Source of the DNA: Arenicola marina
Taxonomy: Eukaryota > Annelida > Polychaeta > Arenicolidae
DNA length: 64,000 nt
Assembly (NCBI GenBank): GCA_964019135.1
Contig: OZ025248.1
Coordinates: forward strand, 43,455,670-43,519,669
Reading direction: 5' to 3'
Position 1 is the stretch's first letter; every line of letters starts with the position of its first letter. Below the pieces are notes generated by a model. It was given only the letters and a program-made list of their open reading frames with translations. It made no database searches and was not told the origin of the DNA. A program made the translations under genes and the position numbers. Of the stretch, positions 1-11,279 are shown piece by piece.

Positions 1-746
1 GCCCATGCCCCTATAACGCCTTCGTGCCACGTGGTCTGTATTGCGCAATCCCCGTGATCTGAGCCCCGTCGATACGCTGCAGTAATGTCCTATGGATTCC
101 GTTGTAGATCCAAAGTGTGGTTCTGACTTCTTTACTTCACTACGGACACTACTCTCGCACCCTGTTTCTGTATTTAAATAATTTTCCATTGTCGCGTTGT
201 TATCTGTTTATAAAAGTTTATGCCATTTCCTGCACCTTCTCACTTCATAGTCACCAACAGGCTGCCTTCAAACATTCCTGCTTCCCATACATTATCACTC
301 TTATAATATCAGTATATATAGAATATTTATATCTAATTCTGAAGGTTGCTTACAGTGAGAAAACAATAATGTACAATAAGATGATTAAATTTTAGGGATT
401 GTCTTCTGCATATTTGCGACATCATTGGGTGGTGTAATATTTTGTCTGATTTGATGCTTTGCATAAGATCGGCTTTCTAATATTTCACGGTTTGCGGAGC
501 ATATGACCTTCTACTTTGTTAACACCTAGGTTAAGTTCGTAGTTGTTGCCTGCTCGATATCAGTAAGGTTGCCTCTTAGATACACCCGAGGGCGGAGGGA
601 GCATGATATCAGCCCCCTGGCATGGGCTAAGAATTCAAACATTCCCTGTCAACAGTGCGTTTGCTTATTTGGATCCACACAACTTCGAATTAGTCACTCA
701 AGTGTGGTTGAACAGTACTCCAAAGTGTTATGATTTTCCTTTGCAG
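1..746. other. AT-rich intronic or upstream sequence, no gene seen
   Basis: No coding exon, RNA gene or repeat that I can support. A transmembrane exon of the receptor PTP should lie upstream of position 747, but no hydrophobic segment with a fitting donor is visible here, so it is probably left of the window. The last bases (pyrimidine-rich, ending in cag at 744-746) are the acceptor of the first visible exon. Confidence 0.6.
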
Positions 747-806
747 CAATAGCAAACACGCGCCAAGAATTACCGACGTAGAAATGAAGAAAGTTGAGGC
801 AAAAAG
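747..806 (+). CDS. Receptor PTP, juxtamembrane exon (exon a)
   Basis: A 60-nt exon encoding about 20 residues of basic, hydrophilic juxtamembrane sequence (NSKHAPRITDVEMKKVEAK). It is preceded by a strong acceptor (tgattttcctttgcag) and followed by the donor G|GTTAGT. It needs two bases from an upstream exon and ends with two bases (AG), which the first base of the exon at 3924 completes to an Arg codon. This phase match is the main reason for calling it. There are no domain hits of its own; the charge pattern suits the stop-transfer side of a single-pass receptor. The extracellular and transmembrane exons must lie upstream, outside the window. Confidence 0.65.
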
Positions 807-904
807 GTTAGTAGAGCATCGTGCACGACGCTTTGCTGGCCACTTGCTTGCAGTCACGTGGAAACACGTGGTTCTACAGTCATCCCTGATACTGTCCTAT
901 ATAA

Positions 905-1018
905 AACCACCCCACCGGGCACTGGTGGACAGGTACAGTCATCCCTGATACTGTCCTATATAAAACCACCATATCGGGCGCTGGCGGACAGGTACAGTCA
1001 TCCCTGATACTGTCCTGA
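905..1018. repeat. Tandem duplication, about 66 bp x 2
   Basis: The segment beginning tacagtcatccctgatactg and ending ggacagg occurs twice, and its first ~25 bases a third time, within an intron of the receptor PTP gene. It has no coding content. The rest of 1020-1560 is AT-rich with a short G-run near 1240 and holds nothing I recognise. Confidence 0.7.
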
Positions 1019-1559
1019 AAAACGTTAACACACTTCTATTATTTTCTTTCTTTGACTATCATCGAACATACATTATTACATAATTCCTACATTATTGTTA
1101 CATTCTATTATTTTATATAAAGTTGTGTTGTTCTGTATTTGTCTTATTCCCTCTCCAAATGTTTGTTTTATCATTATATTTTCTGATAATTCATGGGTTA
1201 TCTAGAGTGCGGCGCCTATGGCCTCCTTCCGGCCTCGGGGGTGAGGGGGGGGGGTTTCATTCATGATATCTGTGTACTATTTTCACTATATATGTTAACC
1301 TTTTAATTTCTTCGTAACTGTGCTTTTACTGTGCCTACTTATTAGATAGCTTTTAAAAGAAACCCCGATTTTTTTATTAGTTTGTGTTGCCTCTAATGAG
1401 TTATTACTGACAGAAGTTGAAAACTTGTGTCAGTATACTGCTATGCTCGGTTTGTAAATTTACTTATTTATTTATTTGTCCTCTGACTCTAGAACGAACG
1501 GCAGCAGGTATGGTTCTTAGACATTACCAAGTGATAAATAGTGACTGAGAATAGGCTAA

Positions 1560-3640
1560 GTTCGTTGATGGTATATGCAAGGTCACGGTAATTTTTTGAA
1601 AAAAAAAGTAGATTGCCTCTATCTCCGTTAAGATTAGGGCTAGAAACGTCGGATAAGTTTCATAATGTGCTGCTCTATAATAAGCATCTTTCTTGTATGT
1701 TCAATTTTTGACGCGTCTTGCTCGTTTTCGAGCAAAATTACGTTTTATGTTTTTCGAACAACGCAGAATATGACCTTGAACAGTTTTTCTTCGATTCGAC
1801 TTATTTAGGCTAAAGATATCGCTCTTGGAGTCCAGATTCTTATGAACATATAAATGGCAATAAGATCTGTGGAATCGGAACTTTTTTGGATACGTCATAT
1901 GGTGTCACGATGACGTCACTTCCGGTAAATTAAAAAAAAATCGTCAAAAATGGGGAAACAAATGACATAAAAATGAGAATGGTGTCATCTTGTAGCAAAT
2001 GGGGTCCTAGGTTGTCTGCGTCATAAAACATACTATGGGCCTATCTTACTTCCGGTTCCAGAGTGGCGGAAAGTTTCTATGGGACTTCCCATGTTAAAGC
2101 CATCCATCTCTCATACTGGGAAAAATGTTTTGTAGCGTATTTCACAAGTGCATTCGCCAAAAAGTACCATGATTTTTTCTTTGGTTAGTCATGGTACCCA
2201 CTAGCCATACTGTTCTAGCGAGGAATGACGTCACAAGATATTTTGAAATTTGACCAATGGTGAAAAATAGGGATTTTCAGCTCTAGCAGGGGCTCCGACG
2301 GGCGACCTATGCCAGCCATCGTTCTATGCTTGCAGTTGTGGATGGATCGTACTGAGATGCGCCAGCGACGGTAAACAGGGTGACATAGCGTAATAACTTG
2401 TTGGTATATAGTCGAAAGCGTTTAACATGGAATCCTATGGAGACAATCAAACTTCCTTGAACATGACGTACTTCCGTTTGAGCGATCTCACTTTGCTTTA
2501 CCATGGTGGGAGATGTCGACGATTACCAGAGACGTAGGGGACACCTACGGCGAACGCATGTCTCAATTTCGTTTCCAAGGCAACGGAACATTTGCCAAGT
2601 GATAATGTATACAGATTCTGTCTAAATTTGAAAAATCGGAAAAACAAGTTCGAGCTAAGATCTTTGCGGATAATGGTAGGGAACACACTTCCCCAGATAA
2701 TTATTTGAAGGAAACCATTATTGCCATTTTCATTTTGACTGCAGTGTCCTTTCTGCGTCTGCTCGTTTTTCATTTATCCGTTACGATGAAGGATCGCATT
2801 TTTTTGTAATTTCGTCAAGCCATATCTGAAGGGCTGATACTTCTAATGCCGTGCTGATCAACGTTCTGGGTTAAGGAGATAAACGTTTGTATCTTGGCAT
2901 TTAGGCATGGTGGTGCGTCATTCCATGACGTCACCATGACGTGATGACGTCATAATTTGATAAAGGCCATTTCTCGCCTATTACAGGTCGTAGCGACTTT
3001 CGGTTTGTTTGACGTTATATCTTATACAAAAAACAATTTCTGCCGTGCGTAACTTTATCGGCGGTACTGAAACGTGTGCGTCCAAAATGACGTCCAAGTT
3101 TGCGTTACGTTACGTAGCGAAATCGTTTCATTTTCACCTACTTAGGCACTAGCCACCATCGCTATAAGTACATAAGCAGGTAAAATGAGAAATTTAGAAG
3201 CCAAATTGTTCATTTTGGTAATGTGACGTCACGTTGACGTTTTCATGGCAACGGAAGTAAGCCCAATGATATAGTATAGAGTGTCTGGCCAAATTGGCAA
3301 ACTCGTCAACAATCAGAAAAGCAAGGTACAGCTGCGATATTTACGGCACTTAGTAGGGTTGAACTATCTCTGAAAATACATGTGCCCTTAATTGACACAG
3401 TTCGCTTAGTCTGGGTACCAGGGCGATGCAAAGAGATGTACCCCCTCGCTCGGTGGCCCATGAGGAGTCTTTAGGGAAATCTACTCACGGCACTTTCGAT
3501 TTGGAGTAGCCGCCGTACGTTCAGTATATCCCAGCTAGCCCCGTTTTCGACGACTTATGCTGTGCTCTTCGCCTGTACCCTAGGATGTCGGTGACGTCAT
3601 GTGACGTTATGTTGGTGTTTCCATGGCAATGGAACTACGA
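1560..3640. repeat. Dispersed TGACGTCA-rich repeat, copy 1
   Basis: A non-coding element about 2 kb long, recognisable by many TGACGTCA/GACGTCAC palindromes, CCATGGCAACGG-like motifs and the phrase 'tatgggacttcccatgttaa'. Related copies lie at 14640-15690, 36540-38560 and, partly, at 39690-40480 and 42940-43565. It is built of repeated sub-modules rather than one open frame, and I see no transposase or terminal inverted repeats. The short open frames inside it are unconvincing. It occupies the intron before the exon at 3924. Confidence 0.65.
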
Positions 3641-3923
3641 CTTACTTCTGTCAGTTCTGTCAGCCTACGTCTGTCTTGATTTGTTATTAGTATGTGTTGC
3701 CCCTAACGACTTATTTTGTTATTATTGTGTGTTGCCCCAAATTACTTACGTTTCATTGATGGGCATAGTTTGGCAACATGTGAGTGTGGTTTATGAGAGT
3801 TCTGGCGGGGAGTAAGGCGGGGGGGGGGCTCATGTTGTCGTCGGGCCAGCGCTGTGTCCATCTATCTACACCATACCTTGTATGTCAGTCCCATGCTGAT
3901 ATCTGTCCCGCATTCCGTTGCAG

Positions 3924-4011
3924 GCCTCCATCTGTCCACATCAATGACTTCGAGCAGCACGCCTTGATGAGGTCAAAAGATTCGGATTTGATCTTCGCCG
4001 AGGAGTATAAG
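3924..4011 (+). CDS. Receptor PTP, start of catalytic region (exon b)
   Basis: An 88-nt exon encoding PPSVHINDFEQHALMRSKDS and onward to EEYK. In receptor PTPs of the R3 type (PTPRB, PTPRJ, PTPRO, PTPRQ, PTPRH and fly relatives) the wedge preceding the PTP fold reads P-V-x-I-x-x-F-x-x-H ... D-S-x-x-x-F-x-x-E-Y, and this exon matches that pattern. The acceptor is ccgttgcag and the donor AAG|GTGACA. It starts with the third base of a codon (joined from 806) and ends in phase 0. Confidence 0.85.
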
Positions 4012-4189
4012 GTGACATGACCGTTAATTTTATCTGGCGTGTCTAACATGGGTGGTTTCCATCATATATTTTCTGCTTTTATTTTCGAGTAGTCGCCGCA
4101 TGCAATGTTCAAAGCAGAATCTTAACTTTTAAACCGGGAATTTTATTTCGCATAATATACATTAATCCATTGTGGTTGGTGACTATTAC

Positions 4190-4380
4190 CCCCTGGTGGT
4201 CCATGTTAGCCCCGGGTAGGTTAACCCCTGGTAGGTTAACCCCGAGGTGGTCCATGTTAACCGCCGGCTAGGTTAACCCCGGGGTGGTCTATGTTAACCC
4301 CGGGTAGGTTAACACCGGTGTGGTCCATGTTAACCCCGGGGTGGTCCATGTTATCCGCGGCTTGGTTAATCCCGGGTACA
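4190..4380. repeat. Minisatellite with ggtggtccatgttaac/gggtaggttaac units
   Basis: Four to five imperfect copies of a ~40-bp unit alternating 'gtggtccatgttaacc' and 'cgggtaggttaacc'. The gttaac and ccgggg parts are themselves palindromic. It lies in the intron between the exons at 3924 and 4937. Confidence 0.7.
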
Positions 4381-4498
4381 TGTTAGGGCGGAGCACTGGG
4401 TGCGTCCGCCTCTCTCTCACTGCCTCCTGACTGACCTTGCTTGGGCCGCTAAACTAAACATGAATATTCATAAGGTGCGCTACCGCCCAGTAGACCAC

Positions 4499-4880
4499 AC
4501 TCGGTCGGTGGACCTTGAGAAGTTTACAACATGTTGTATGTGGCGTGTTGCCCACCACACTCGGTCGGTGGACCCTGAGAAATTTACAGGTTGTATGTGG
4601 CGTGTTGCCCACCACACTCGGTCGGTGGACCTTGAGAAGTTTACAACATGTTGTATGTGGCGTGGCGCCCACCACACTCGGTCGGTGGACCTTGAGAAGT
4701 TTACAGCATGTTGGGTGTGGCGTGGCACCCACCACACTCGGTCGGTGGACCTTTAGAAGTTTACAGCATGTTGTATGTGGCGTGGCGCCCACCACACTCG
4801 GTCGGTGGACCTTGAGAAGTTTACAACATGTTGTATGTGGCGTGGCGCCCACCACACTCGGTCGGTGGACCTTAAGAAGC
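4499..4880. repeat. 60-bp minisatellite, about 6.5 copies
   Basis: The unit contains cactcggtcggtggaccttg and gtatgtggcgtggcgcccac; starts recur at 4501, 4561, 4619, 4679, 4739, 4799 and 4859 (one unit is 2 bp short). It ends about 60 bp before the acceptor of the exon at 4937. Because 60 is divisible by three, frames stay open on both strands; these are not taken as genes. Confidence 0.9.
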
Positions 4881-4936
4881 CTGCCTTTGACTGTTTGACT
4901 GTTTGACTGACGTTTGTCCGTCTCTTGCTGTTACAG

Positions 4937-5027
4937 CTTATCCAAGAGAGCAGCCCGTGTCACCCCAAAGATGCCGCCGAATACCCACAGAACCGAATCA
5001 AGAACAGATTCAGCAACATTCTACCAT
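4937..5027 (+). CDS. Receptor PTP, KNR-motif exon (exon c)
   Basis: A 91-nt exon encoding LIQESSPCHPKDAAEYPQNR then IKNRFSNILP. This is the conserved N-K-x-K-N-R-Y-x-N-I-x-P segment that begins the PTP core and forms the phosphotyrosine recognition loop; the usual Tyr of KNRY is Phe here. The acceptor is tcttgctgttacag and the donor CCAT|GTAAAC. It enters in phase 0 and leaves one base, completed by the exon at 5238 to give Phe (NILPF-D-H). Confidence 0.9.
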
Positions 5028-5237
5028 GTAAACCCCCGCGCCTTATATATATATATACATATCTGTATATCTCAAACCATTACCATCATATTAAAGCTAC
5101 GTTGTAATGTTCTGGACAGCTGGCTTTAACGCCCACGGATCATGTTTAGTAGGGACTGTGTTATGCTGCACTGTGTCGAGTTGTGAAGGTTACCCAGACT
5201 GAGGACAATAACCCTGTGTTCGTGTTTCCGCCGCTAG

Positions 5238-5314
5238 TTGACCACTCTCGTGTCAAGTTGCTGCCCACCGACGACGAAGAAGGCTCAGACTACATCAACG
5301 CCAACTACATCCCG
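5238..5314 (+). CDS. Receptor [11 protein letters not shown] exon (exon d)
   Basis: A 77-nt exon encoding [20 protein letters not shown] then NANYIP, the signature D-x-x-R-V-x-L and [10 protein letters not shown] motifs of PTP catalytic domains. The acceptor is tttccgccgctag and the donor CCG|GTAAAT. It ends in phase 0. Confidence 0.93.
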
Positions 5315-5499
5315 GTAAATACCATACATTATTATTCTTATTCTTATTATTATTATTGACGCTGTAAATACCATAAATTATTATTATTATTACCAAAATA
5401 AATTATTATTATTAGTATAGTATTATATTATTATATATGTTTGTATTATTAATATGATACACAATGGGACAGGAAATTATCAGTAAATGATGTCTCGTA

Positions 5500-5600
5500 A
5501 ATCGCGCCCCCCTTCGGTGTGGTTAGCGCACTAGACCGCAGACCTATATGTATTGGGTTTGAATCCGGGCCTGGGAACCGATACTAATGTGGGCCATGTT
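5500..5600 (+). repeat. tRNA-derived SINE-like head
   Basis: Within the intron, 5517-5585 contains an A-box-like segment (tggttagcgcactagac) and, about 30 bases later, a B-box-like segment (gggtttgaatccgggcc), the split RNA polymerase III promoter of tRNA-derived SINEs. I cannot fold it into an acceptor-capped tRNA, so it is called a SINE fragment and not a tRNA gene. The 3' boundary is not resolved. Confidence 0.5.
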
Positions 5601-5729
5601 TCACCCGTTCATCCTTCATCGTCCGGGAGGTTCCTTGGCCCAGTTTAGACCGTTTGGTGTGCACAGAAGCGGCCTGAAACACCCAATTCATTCCTCTTGT
5701 CAATGGCTGCTTCACGGGATGGTGTGTGA

Positions 5730-6086
<357 letters not shown>

Positions 6087-6698
6087 TTATGTCAAGCGCT
6101 GAAGAAACGGTTCAGCGGGTCCCCATTTCTTTGCAAAGGCAGTGTGGGACATTCCAATTTTCTCTAGTTTATAACTATAGCTAATTGTGTTTACAGCACC
6201 TTTGAAGCTTGGCTTGGAATTACCCCACTTACATTTATAAATAAACTCTTTTAATATCGTCAAGACATGATTAACTAAATCACAAAAAATAGGTAGACGA
6301 ATGCCAAATAAAACCGTTTTCTCTGTTATTAATGTGTCAGCTGTGAAGCCAGTCGCTTTAGCCAGTACCCGCCCCAGTTCATTCCATATTGAATTAACAA
6401 CTGGACAATGGTAAAAAAGATGGACGAGAGATTCTGTTTCACATTTACAAAAAGAGCATGCATCACAATTTGTCAGCCTACACATTCGGAGATACTTATT
6501 CCTGACACAAATTCTGTGTAAAATCCTATACTGAGAGCTTCTCAGTCGTTCATTGACAGATGCATTAACAGGTAGCAGGTATAGAGCTCGCCATTCCTTC
6601 TCATCTATGGTCACTCCAAGAACTCTCGAACACTTTTCCTCATTTTTGCGATTTGTAGGTAACAAAGTAATCAAAACCCTATAAACATCATTGCACAC
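6087..6698 (-). pseudogene. LINE ORF2 C-terminal domain (broken)
   Basis: About 200 residues with the Cys/His pattern C-x2-C...H...C near CSFCKCETESLVHLFYHCPV, typical of the C-terminal zinc-binding region of L1/Tx1-like ORF2 proteins. It is in the same frame as the distal RT fragment at 7059-7502 but separated from it by at least two stops, in the stretch that reads as LINE sequence between 6700 and 7058. It continues the antisense LINE relic. Confidence 0.75.
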
Positions 6699-7058
6699 TC
6701 GCTTCGATCTATACAGATATTCTAAATAGGGCTATACTAGTACGGTATCCTGGCCACTTCTCTCCATAAAATCTCTCCTCCACTCCTCCATGAACTCTTC
6801 CCATCCGAGTGGCTCACCATTTATATTGAAAAGATCCTTGGCATATATTATACCCTTCTCGATAAACGCCTTTTTCCTCCTAGCGAGATTTTCGTTTGTC
6901 ATAAAATATCCATTCCATATAGGGAAACCTGAACAATCGCAGTCTAAATTTAATTTACTCTGTCTGTACCATAACCACGATTTAAAAACATCTGCCCAAA
7001 AGGGGTTCGCTATCTTTATAAAATGCCCCAGCGATTTTACATCTAGCTTCCAAGAGTC

Positions 7059-8445
7059 TTATTTTTCACTACAGATGGTACAACTAAACATATCTTGCCA
7101 GGCTCCGTCTTGACGTGTAAGCTTTGGTATCCAAGCTATTTTAAGGGATTGTAGCATCGATGTTACATCCGTTAAATTTACTCCACCTTTTTCTGCGGAC
7201 TGAGCCATTCTGTTACGAGAGATTTTCGACTTTCCATTCTTCCACACAAATAAACTGATAGCTCTCTGTATCTTTTCAATGCAGATTTTTCCGGGCAGTG
7301 CAGACATAATATGGATTAGCTTTGGTAAAGCTAGGGTCTTGACAACAGTTACTCTACCTCTAATTGACAGATTGCGCTTTCCATACATGTTCAATATATT
7401 TTCAAATTCCGCAATCTTTAAGTTGTAATTCCTTTCAATCATCTTACCCAGTTCAACATCAAAGTGTACACCTAAAAGTTTAAATTGTCTCACCCACGTC
7501 AAAGGTAGGTCTGGGTAGACCTAGCCATATGGCGTTTGTCTTGTCAACATTCATACGCAAACCAGAACAGTAGTAAAAATACTCCATTTTAAGGAGTGCT
7601 GATCTCAAAGACTGCTCTCGTCCATCTAATAATAGAAAAGTGTCATCAGCGTATTGACCAAGTTTAAATTCTTTCTCACATACTATAATACCCCCTATAT
7701 TTCTAGCTTGCTTAATTACCATCGCTAGGGGTTCAATTGATAAAATAAATAGATATGGGGACAAGGGGTCCCCCTGCCTACAGCCTCTTTCAAGCTGGAA
7801 AAATTTAGAAAAATGACCGTTGTTAATGACGCAGCTTGTAGGATTATTATATAACACATCGTACCACTTCAAAAACTCCTCACCAAATCCATACGATATT
7901 AATACCCGGCGAATGTAATTACAACTTAACGTATCGAAGGCCTTCTCGAAATCAATCAGAAGGATCATCCCTGACATCTGAGTTTTAATAACGCGATACA
8001 TTATATCATAAACTAGTCTCGTATGTTCACCGATAAACCTACTCTTCAGAAAACCTTTCTGATCACAATTCACAATATCTGGTAAAATTTTCTTCAATCT
8101 ATGGGCCAGTACCCCTGACAATAAGTTATAATCTGCATTTAACAATGAAATGGGGCGCCAATTTTTCAGGCATTCTCTAGGTTTATCGCCTTTGGGTAGG
8201 CAAGTAATTATACCTTGTCTTTGAGTAACCGAGAGTGATCCAGACCGGTACGCGTATAACATACTACGAACGAGGTAAGTGCCAAGGTCTATCCAATTTT
8301 TTTTATAAAAATCAATTGGAAATCCGTCACTTCCGGGCGACTTATTGTTCTTCATACCTTTCAAAACTTCTAAAACTTCGGCTGATTCAAGGTATGCATC
8401 ACAGCGTGTTTTCTGATGTTCATCAAGGCATTTTATATTATTCAA
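7059..8445 (-). pseudogene. LINE reverse transcriptase (frameshifted)
   Basis: Two overlapping minus-strand frames (8445-7480 and 7502-7059) carry a full non-LTR RT. The blocks are NNKSPGSDGFPIDFYKKNW, WRPISLLNADYNLLSG, QKGFLKSRFIGEHTR, LLIDFEKAFDTL, GCRQGDPLSPYLF and the catalytic GQYADDTFLLL (YADD). The change of frame near 7490 falls after the palm, in the thumb region. Sequence blocks resemble Tx1/L1 elements more than CR1 or RTE, by eye. It cannot be translated as one protein. Confidence 0.85.
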
Positions 8446-8485
8446 ATTCAGGAACGATGTTATGTAGTCATCTGCTTTATGGTGG

Positions 8486-9778
8486 TCACAATTGGAATAA
8501 AATCTTTGGTAATAGCATTTGTTCCCGTCTGATTATGTCATGATTATTTATAATCTTTTGATCTATAACCAATTGCTTGATTAATTTGCTAACGTAGTTT
8601 TTTCGTTCCAGATTCGAGAAATAGCGACTGGGTTTCTCTCCTTCCTCATTGACATGTGACCTTGATCTTAATATAGACCATTTTATTTTAGGGAGTCTGA
8701 TTCTCTCCAACTCACCCTTCAATTTGTCGAGTTCGATCTCATCACGAGAGCTGTCATTCTCTAATACCAGTATGTTTTGTTCAAGCGTTTTCTGCTGAAT
8801 AGTGTCTACCTGTTTCTTATGCGTACAATAACTTATTGTTTCCCCGCGTATATTCAGTTTTAACATTTCAAAAAACAACTGATCGTTTATAACAAAGCTT
8901 ATTGAGTCTGAAGATGGATCTGTGTTACTGTCCTTATATGCTTCGACAGTATAGTTTATACAAGTTTTGACTAATTTAACATATTCTGTATCTTGCAGTA
9001 GTGATATGTTTAGCTTCCACAGACCCCTGCTCCTTTCCGTAAGATAGAAATTTATATCAATAGTTATTGACGAATGGTCCGTCCTATAACCTGGCAGTAT
9101 ATCAGTCTTTTGCATCAAGCTTTGAAAATAAGCTGATATTAGATAAAAATCTAACCTGGCCCTTTGACTCTTCCGCTGTTGATTAGTCAAAGTAAATATC
9201 CGTGTTTTCGGGTGTTTTACCCTCCAACAATCTATCAATTCTAAACTCTCAAGCAAGCCCAGTACCTGTGTTTTAGCTTTTACATTATTTTCCCGCACAT
9301 ACCCACGCGTGTCCCATTCAAAATCCAGCACCAATTTTCAATCCCCACACATTATTATACTCGAATCATTTAAGTTCTCTATTTTCCTCTGTAGGTTTTC
9401 ATAAAAACTTGGGCAATCTTTGTTCGGGCCATAAATATTAGCTAGGGTTAATCTGGTGCCACATATCGTCACGTCTAATAAAAGCATATTACCATCATCG
9501 TCTTTATCTATGACATGGACCACAAATTCAAAAGACTTTCTGAACAAAATGGCGACTCCTCTGGACTGAGAAGACTTTATATTAAAGAAACATTCCCCCC
9601 CAAATTCGTTTTTCAACATATTTTTCTTCGGCCTGTCAAGGTGTACGTCCTGCAAGCAGTATATCGCTGCATTTTTCTCCAATAGCCAATCTAGGACATC
9701 CATTCTTTTCAAAGATGAACTCATACCATGAACATTCATGCTACATACCGTCAATTGAGTCATATTATCAGGAAACAA
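8486..9778 (-). pseudogene. LINE endonuclease and linker (in-frame stop)
   Basis: Residues from 9778 show an exonuclease-endonuclease-phosphatase fold: CSMNVHGM, IYCLQDVHLDRP, SRGVAILF, ANIYGPN and IIMCGD. The conserved G-D-F-N that should follow is interrupted by TGA at 9338-9340; the same frame then resumes as the linker to 8486. The single stop splits an otherwise continuous open frame of about 430 codons. The copy is old but still well recognisable. Confidence 0.8.
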
Positions 9779-9800
9779 ACTTTCTTATCTTCTACTGTCA

Positions 9801-10208
9801 CACATGTTAATAACTCCTTAATCAATCTCCGTAGCATATCTTCAGTTATGGATTTTTTACAGTATGATTGCAGGTAGAATACATTACATAGATATAATAC
9901 ATTTATATATGCATGAAGACAAAGATGACAAGTATACGTGCCCGTGGGTATAAGTGAGAAAAAAAATCGAGAGAAAAAAGAAATAATACGCAAACAGCGG
10001 TTCCCCACATTTGTTCCTATATTGTAAGTTCTATTGTATCACATGTATTTTTCAAACAGTTTGTTACGTAATATTTTTTGCAGCTCAAGGCTTGAGGTGA
10101 CTGCTCATGAGGGTGCTCATGTGTACGTTTTGACAAACTTGACGGCTGAATGGGTAAAGAAAACGGAGATATTGATATTAAAACCGAGAGTTGTCATCGC
10201 ATGACTGT
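9801..10208. other. Intron remainder before the decoy-acceptor array
   Basis: AT-rich; the minus-strand frame to about 10008 may be 5' LINE sequence but shows no domain. Nothing else supported. Confidence 0.4.
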
Positions 10209-10699
10209 GTATTCAAGGAGCGCTGTGCCAAGTGCTTATCCTCTGACGGCGAGACCGTTTACATCACATGACACTGTGTATTCCAGGAGCGCTGTGCCAA
10301 GTACTGGCCCTCTGACGGCCAGCCTGTTTACATCACATGACACTGTGTATTCCAGGAGCGCTGTGCCAAGTACTGGCCCTCTGACGGGAAGCCTGTTTAC
10401 ATCACATGACACTGTGTATTCCAGGAGCGCTGTGCCAAGTACTGCCCTCTGACGGGAAGCCTGTTTACATCACATGACACTGTGTATTACAGGAGCGCTG
10501 TGCCAAGTACTGGCCCTCTGACGGCGAGCCCCTTTACATCACATGACACTGTGTATTCCAGGAGCGCTGTGCCAAGTACTGGCCCTCTGACGGCGAGCCT
10601 GTTTACATCACATGACACCGTGTATTCCAGGAGCGCTGTGCCAAGTACTGGCCCTCTGACGGCGAGCCTGTTTACATCACATGACACTGTGTATTCCAG
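10209..10699 (+). repeat. 69-bp minisatellite of duplicated acceptor plus 5' exon part
   Basis: Seven tandem copies of the acceptor tattccag and the first ~45 bases of the exon that truly starts at 10700. Exon-like starts recur at 10218, 10287, 10356, 10425, 10493, 10562 and 10631; the period is 69 bp, once 68. In the exon's reading frame the unit runs into TGA 18 codons in, so only the last acceptor gives an open exon. Copy 1 (tattcaag) is a weakened acceptor; the others keep AG. Confidence 0.93.
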
Positions 10700-10822
10700 G
10701 AGCGCTGTGCCAAGTACTGGCCCTCTGACGGCGAGCCCGTTTACTTCAGCAACCTGCAGGTCCAGATGCGATCGGAGTCTGTTCTGGACACCTACGTCAT
10801 CCGAGTTTTCGACGTCCGCCTG
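10700..10822 (+). CDS. Receptor PTP, YWP exon (exon f)
   Basis: A 123-nt exon, phase 0 to 0, encoding ERCAKYWPSDGEPVYFSNLQ, VQMRSESVLDTYVIRVFDVR and L. The C-x-x-Y-W-P motif and the following beta-strand (S-x-S-V-L-x-x-Y-V-I-R) are standard for PTP domains. The real acceptor (tgtattccag, ending 10699) is the last of eight near-identical sites. The donor is CTG|GTGAGT. The start at 10700 is chosen because it is the only copy whose frame stays open past the repeat. Confidence 0.92.
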
Positions 10823-11031
10823 GTGAGTAGTCAACACGGCTGGTTCCACCTAATCATGGTCACATAGTGAAAGAACGCTTTTTGTATGTTGCTAATACCG
10901 TTCTATAAGTACTACAGACCTGAGTCTATGGGGTGGACTATTAGGTATACGATGATACTCATTAACAGCTTAAAATCATCAATTTCGTTTTCTGTTTATC
11001 TCATTGATGATGGTTTATCTATGTTTTTGTT

Positions 11032-11275
11032 GGCCTGCCTTGGCCTACGTTGGTCCACATGGGAGGTCCCCCGTGCTGGCCTGCCTTGGTCCAGACGGGA
11101 GGTCCCCCATACTGGCCTGCCTTGGTCCAGATGGGAGGTCCCCCGTGCTGGCCTGCCTTGGTCCAGATGGGAGATCCCCATACTGGCCTGCCTTGGTCCA
11201 GATGGGAAGTCCCCCGTGCGGGCCTGCCTTGGTCCAGATGGGAGGTCTTCCATACTGGCCTGCCTTGGTCCACTC
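11032..11275. repeat. 36-bp minisatellite, 7 copies
   Basis: Units beginning ggcctgccttggtccagatg recur at 11042, 11078, 11114, 11150, 11185, 11221 and 11257 (35-36 bp). It lies in the intron between the exons at 10700 and 12794 and abuts the larger 27-bp array. Confidence 0.9.
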
Positions 11276-11279
11276 TTGG

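Noticed and set aside
3585..3815. Hydrophobic frame that could be the receptor's transmembrane exon
   Set aside because: It lies within the TGACGTCA-rich dispersed repeat, and a transmembrane exon here would break the phase-matched junction of 806 to 3924.
10150..10826. Frames through the 69-bp array (Y-S-R-S-A-V-P-S-T-G-P-L-T)
   Set aside because: Wrong frame for the PTP exon; open because 69 is divisible by three.
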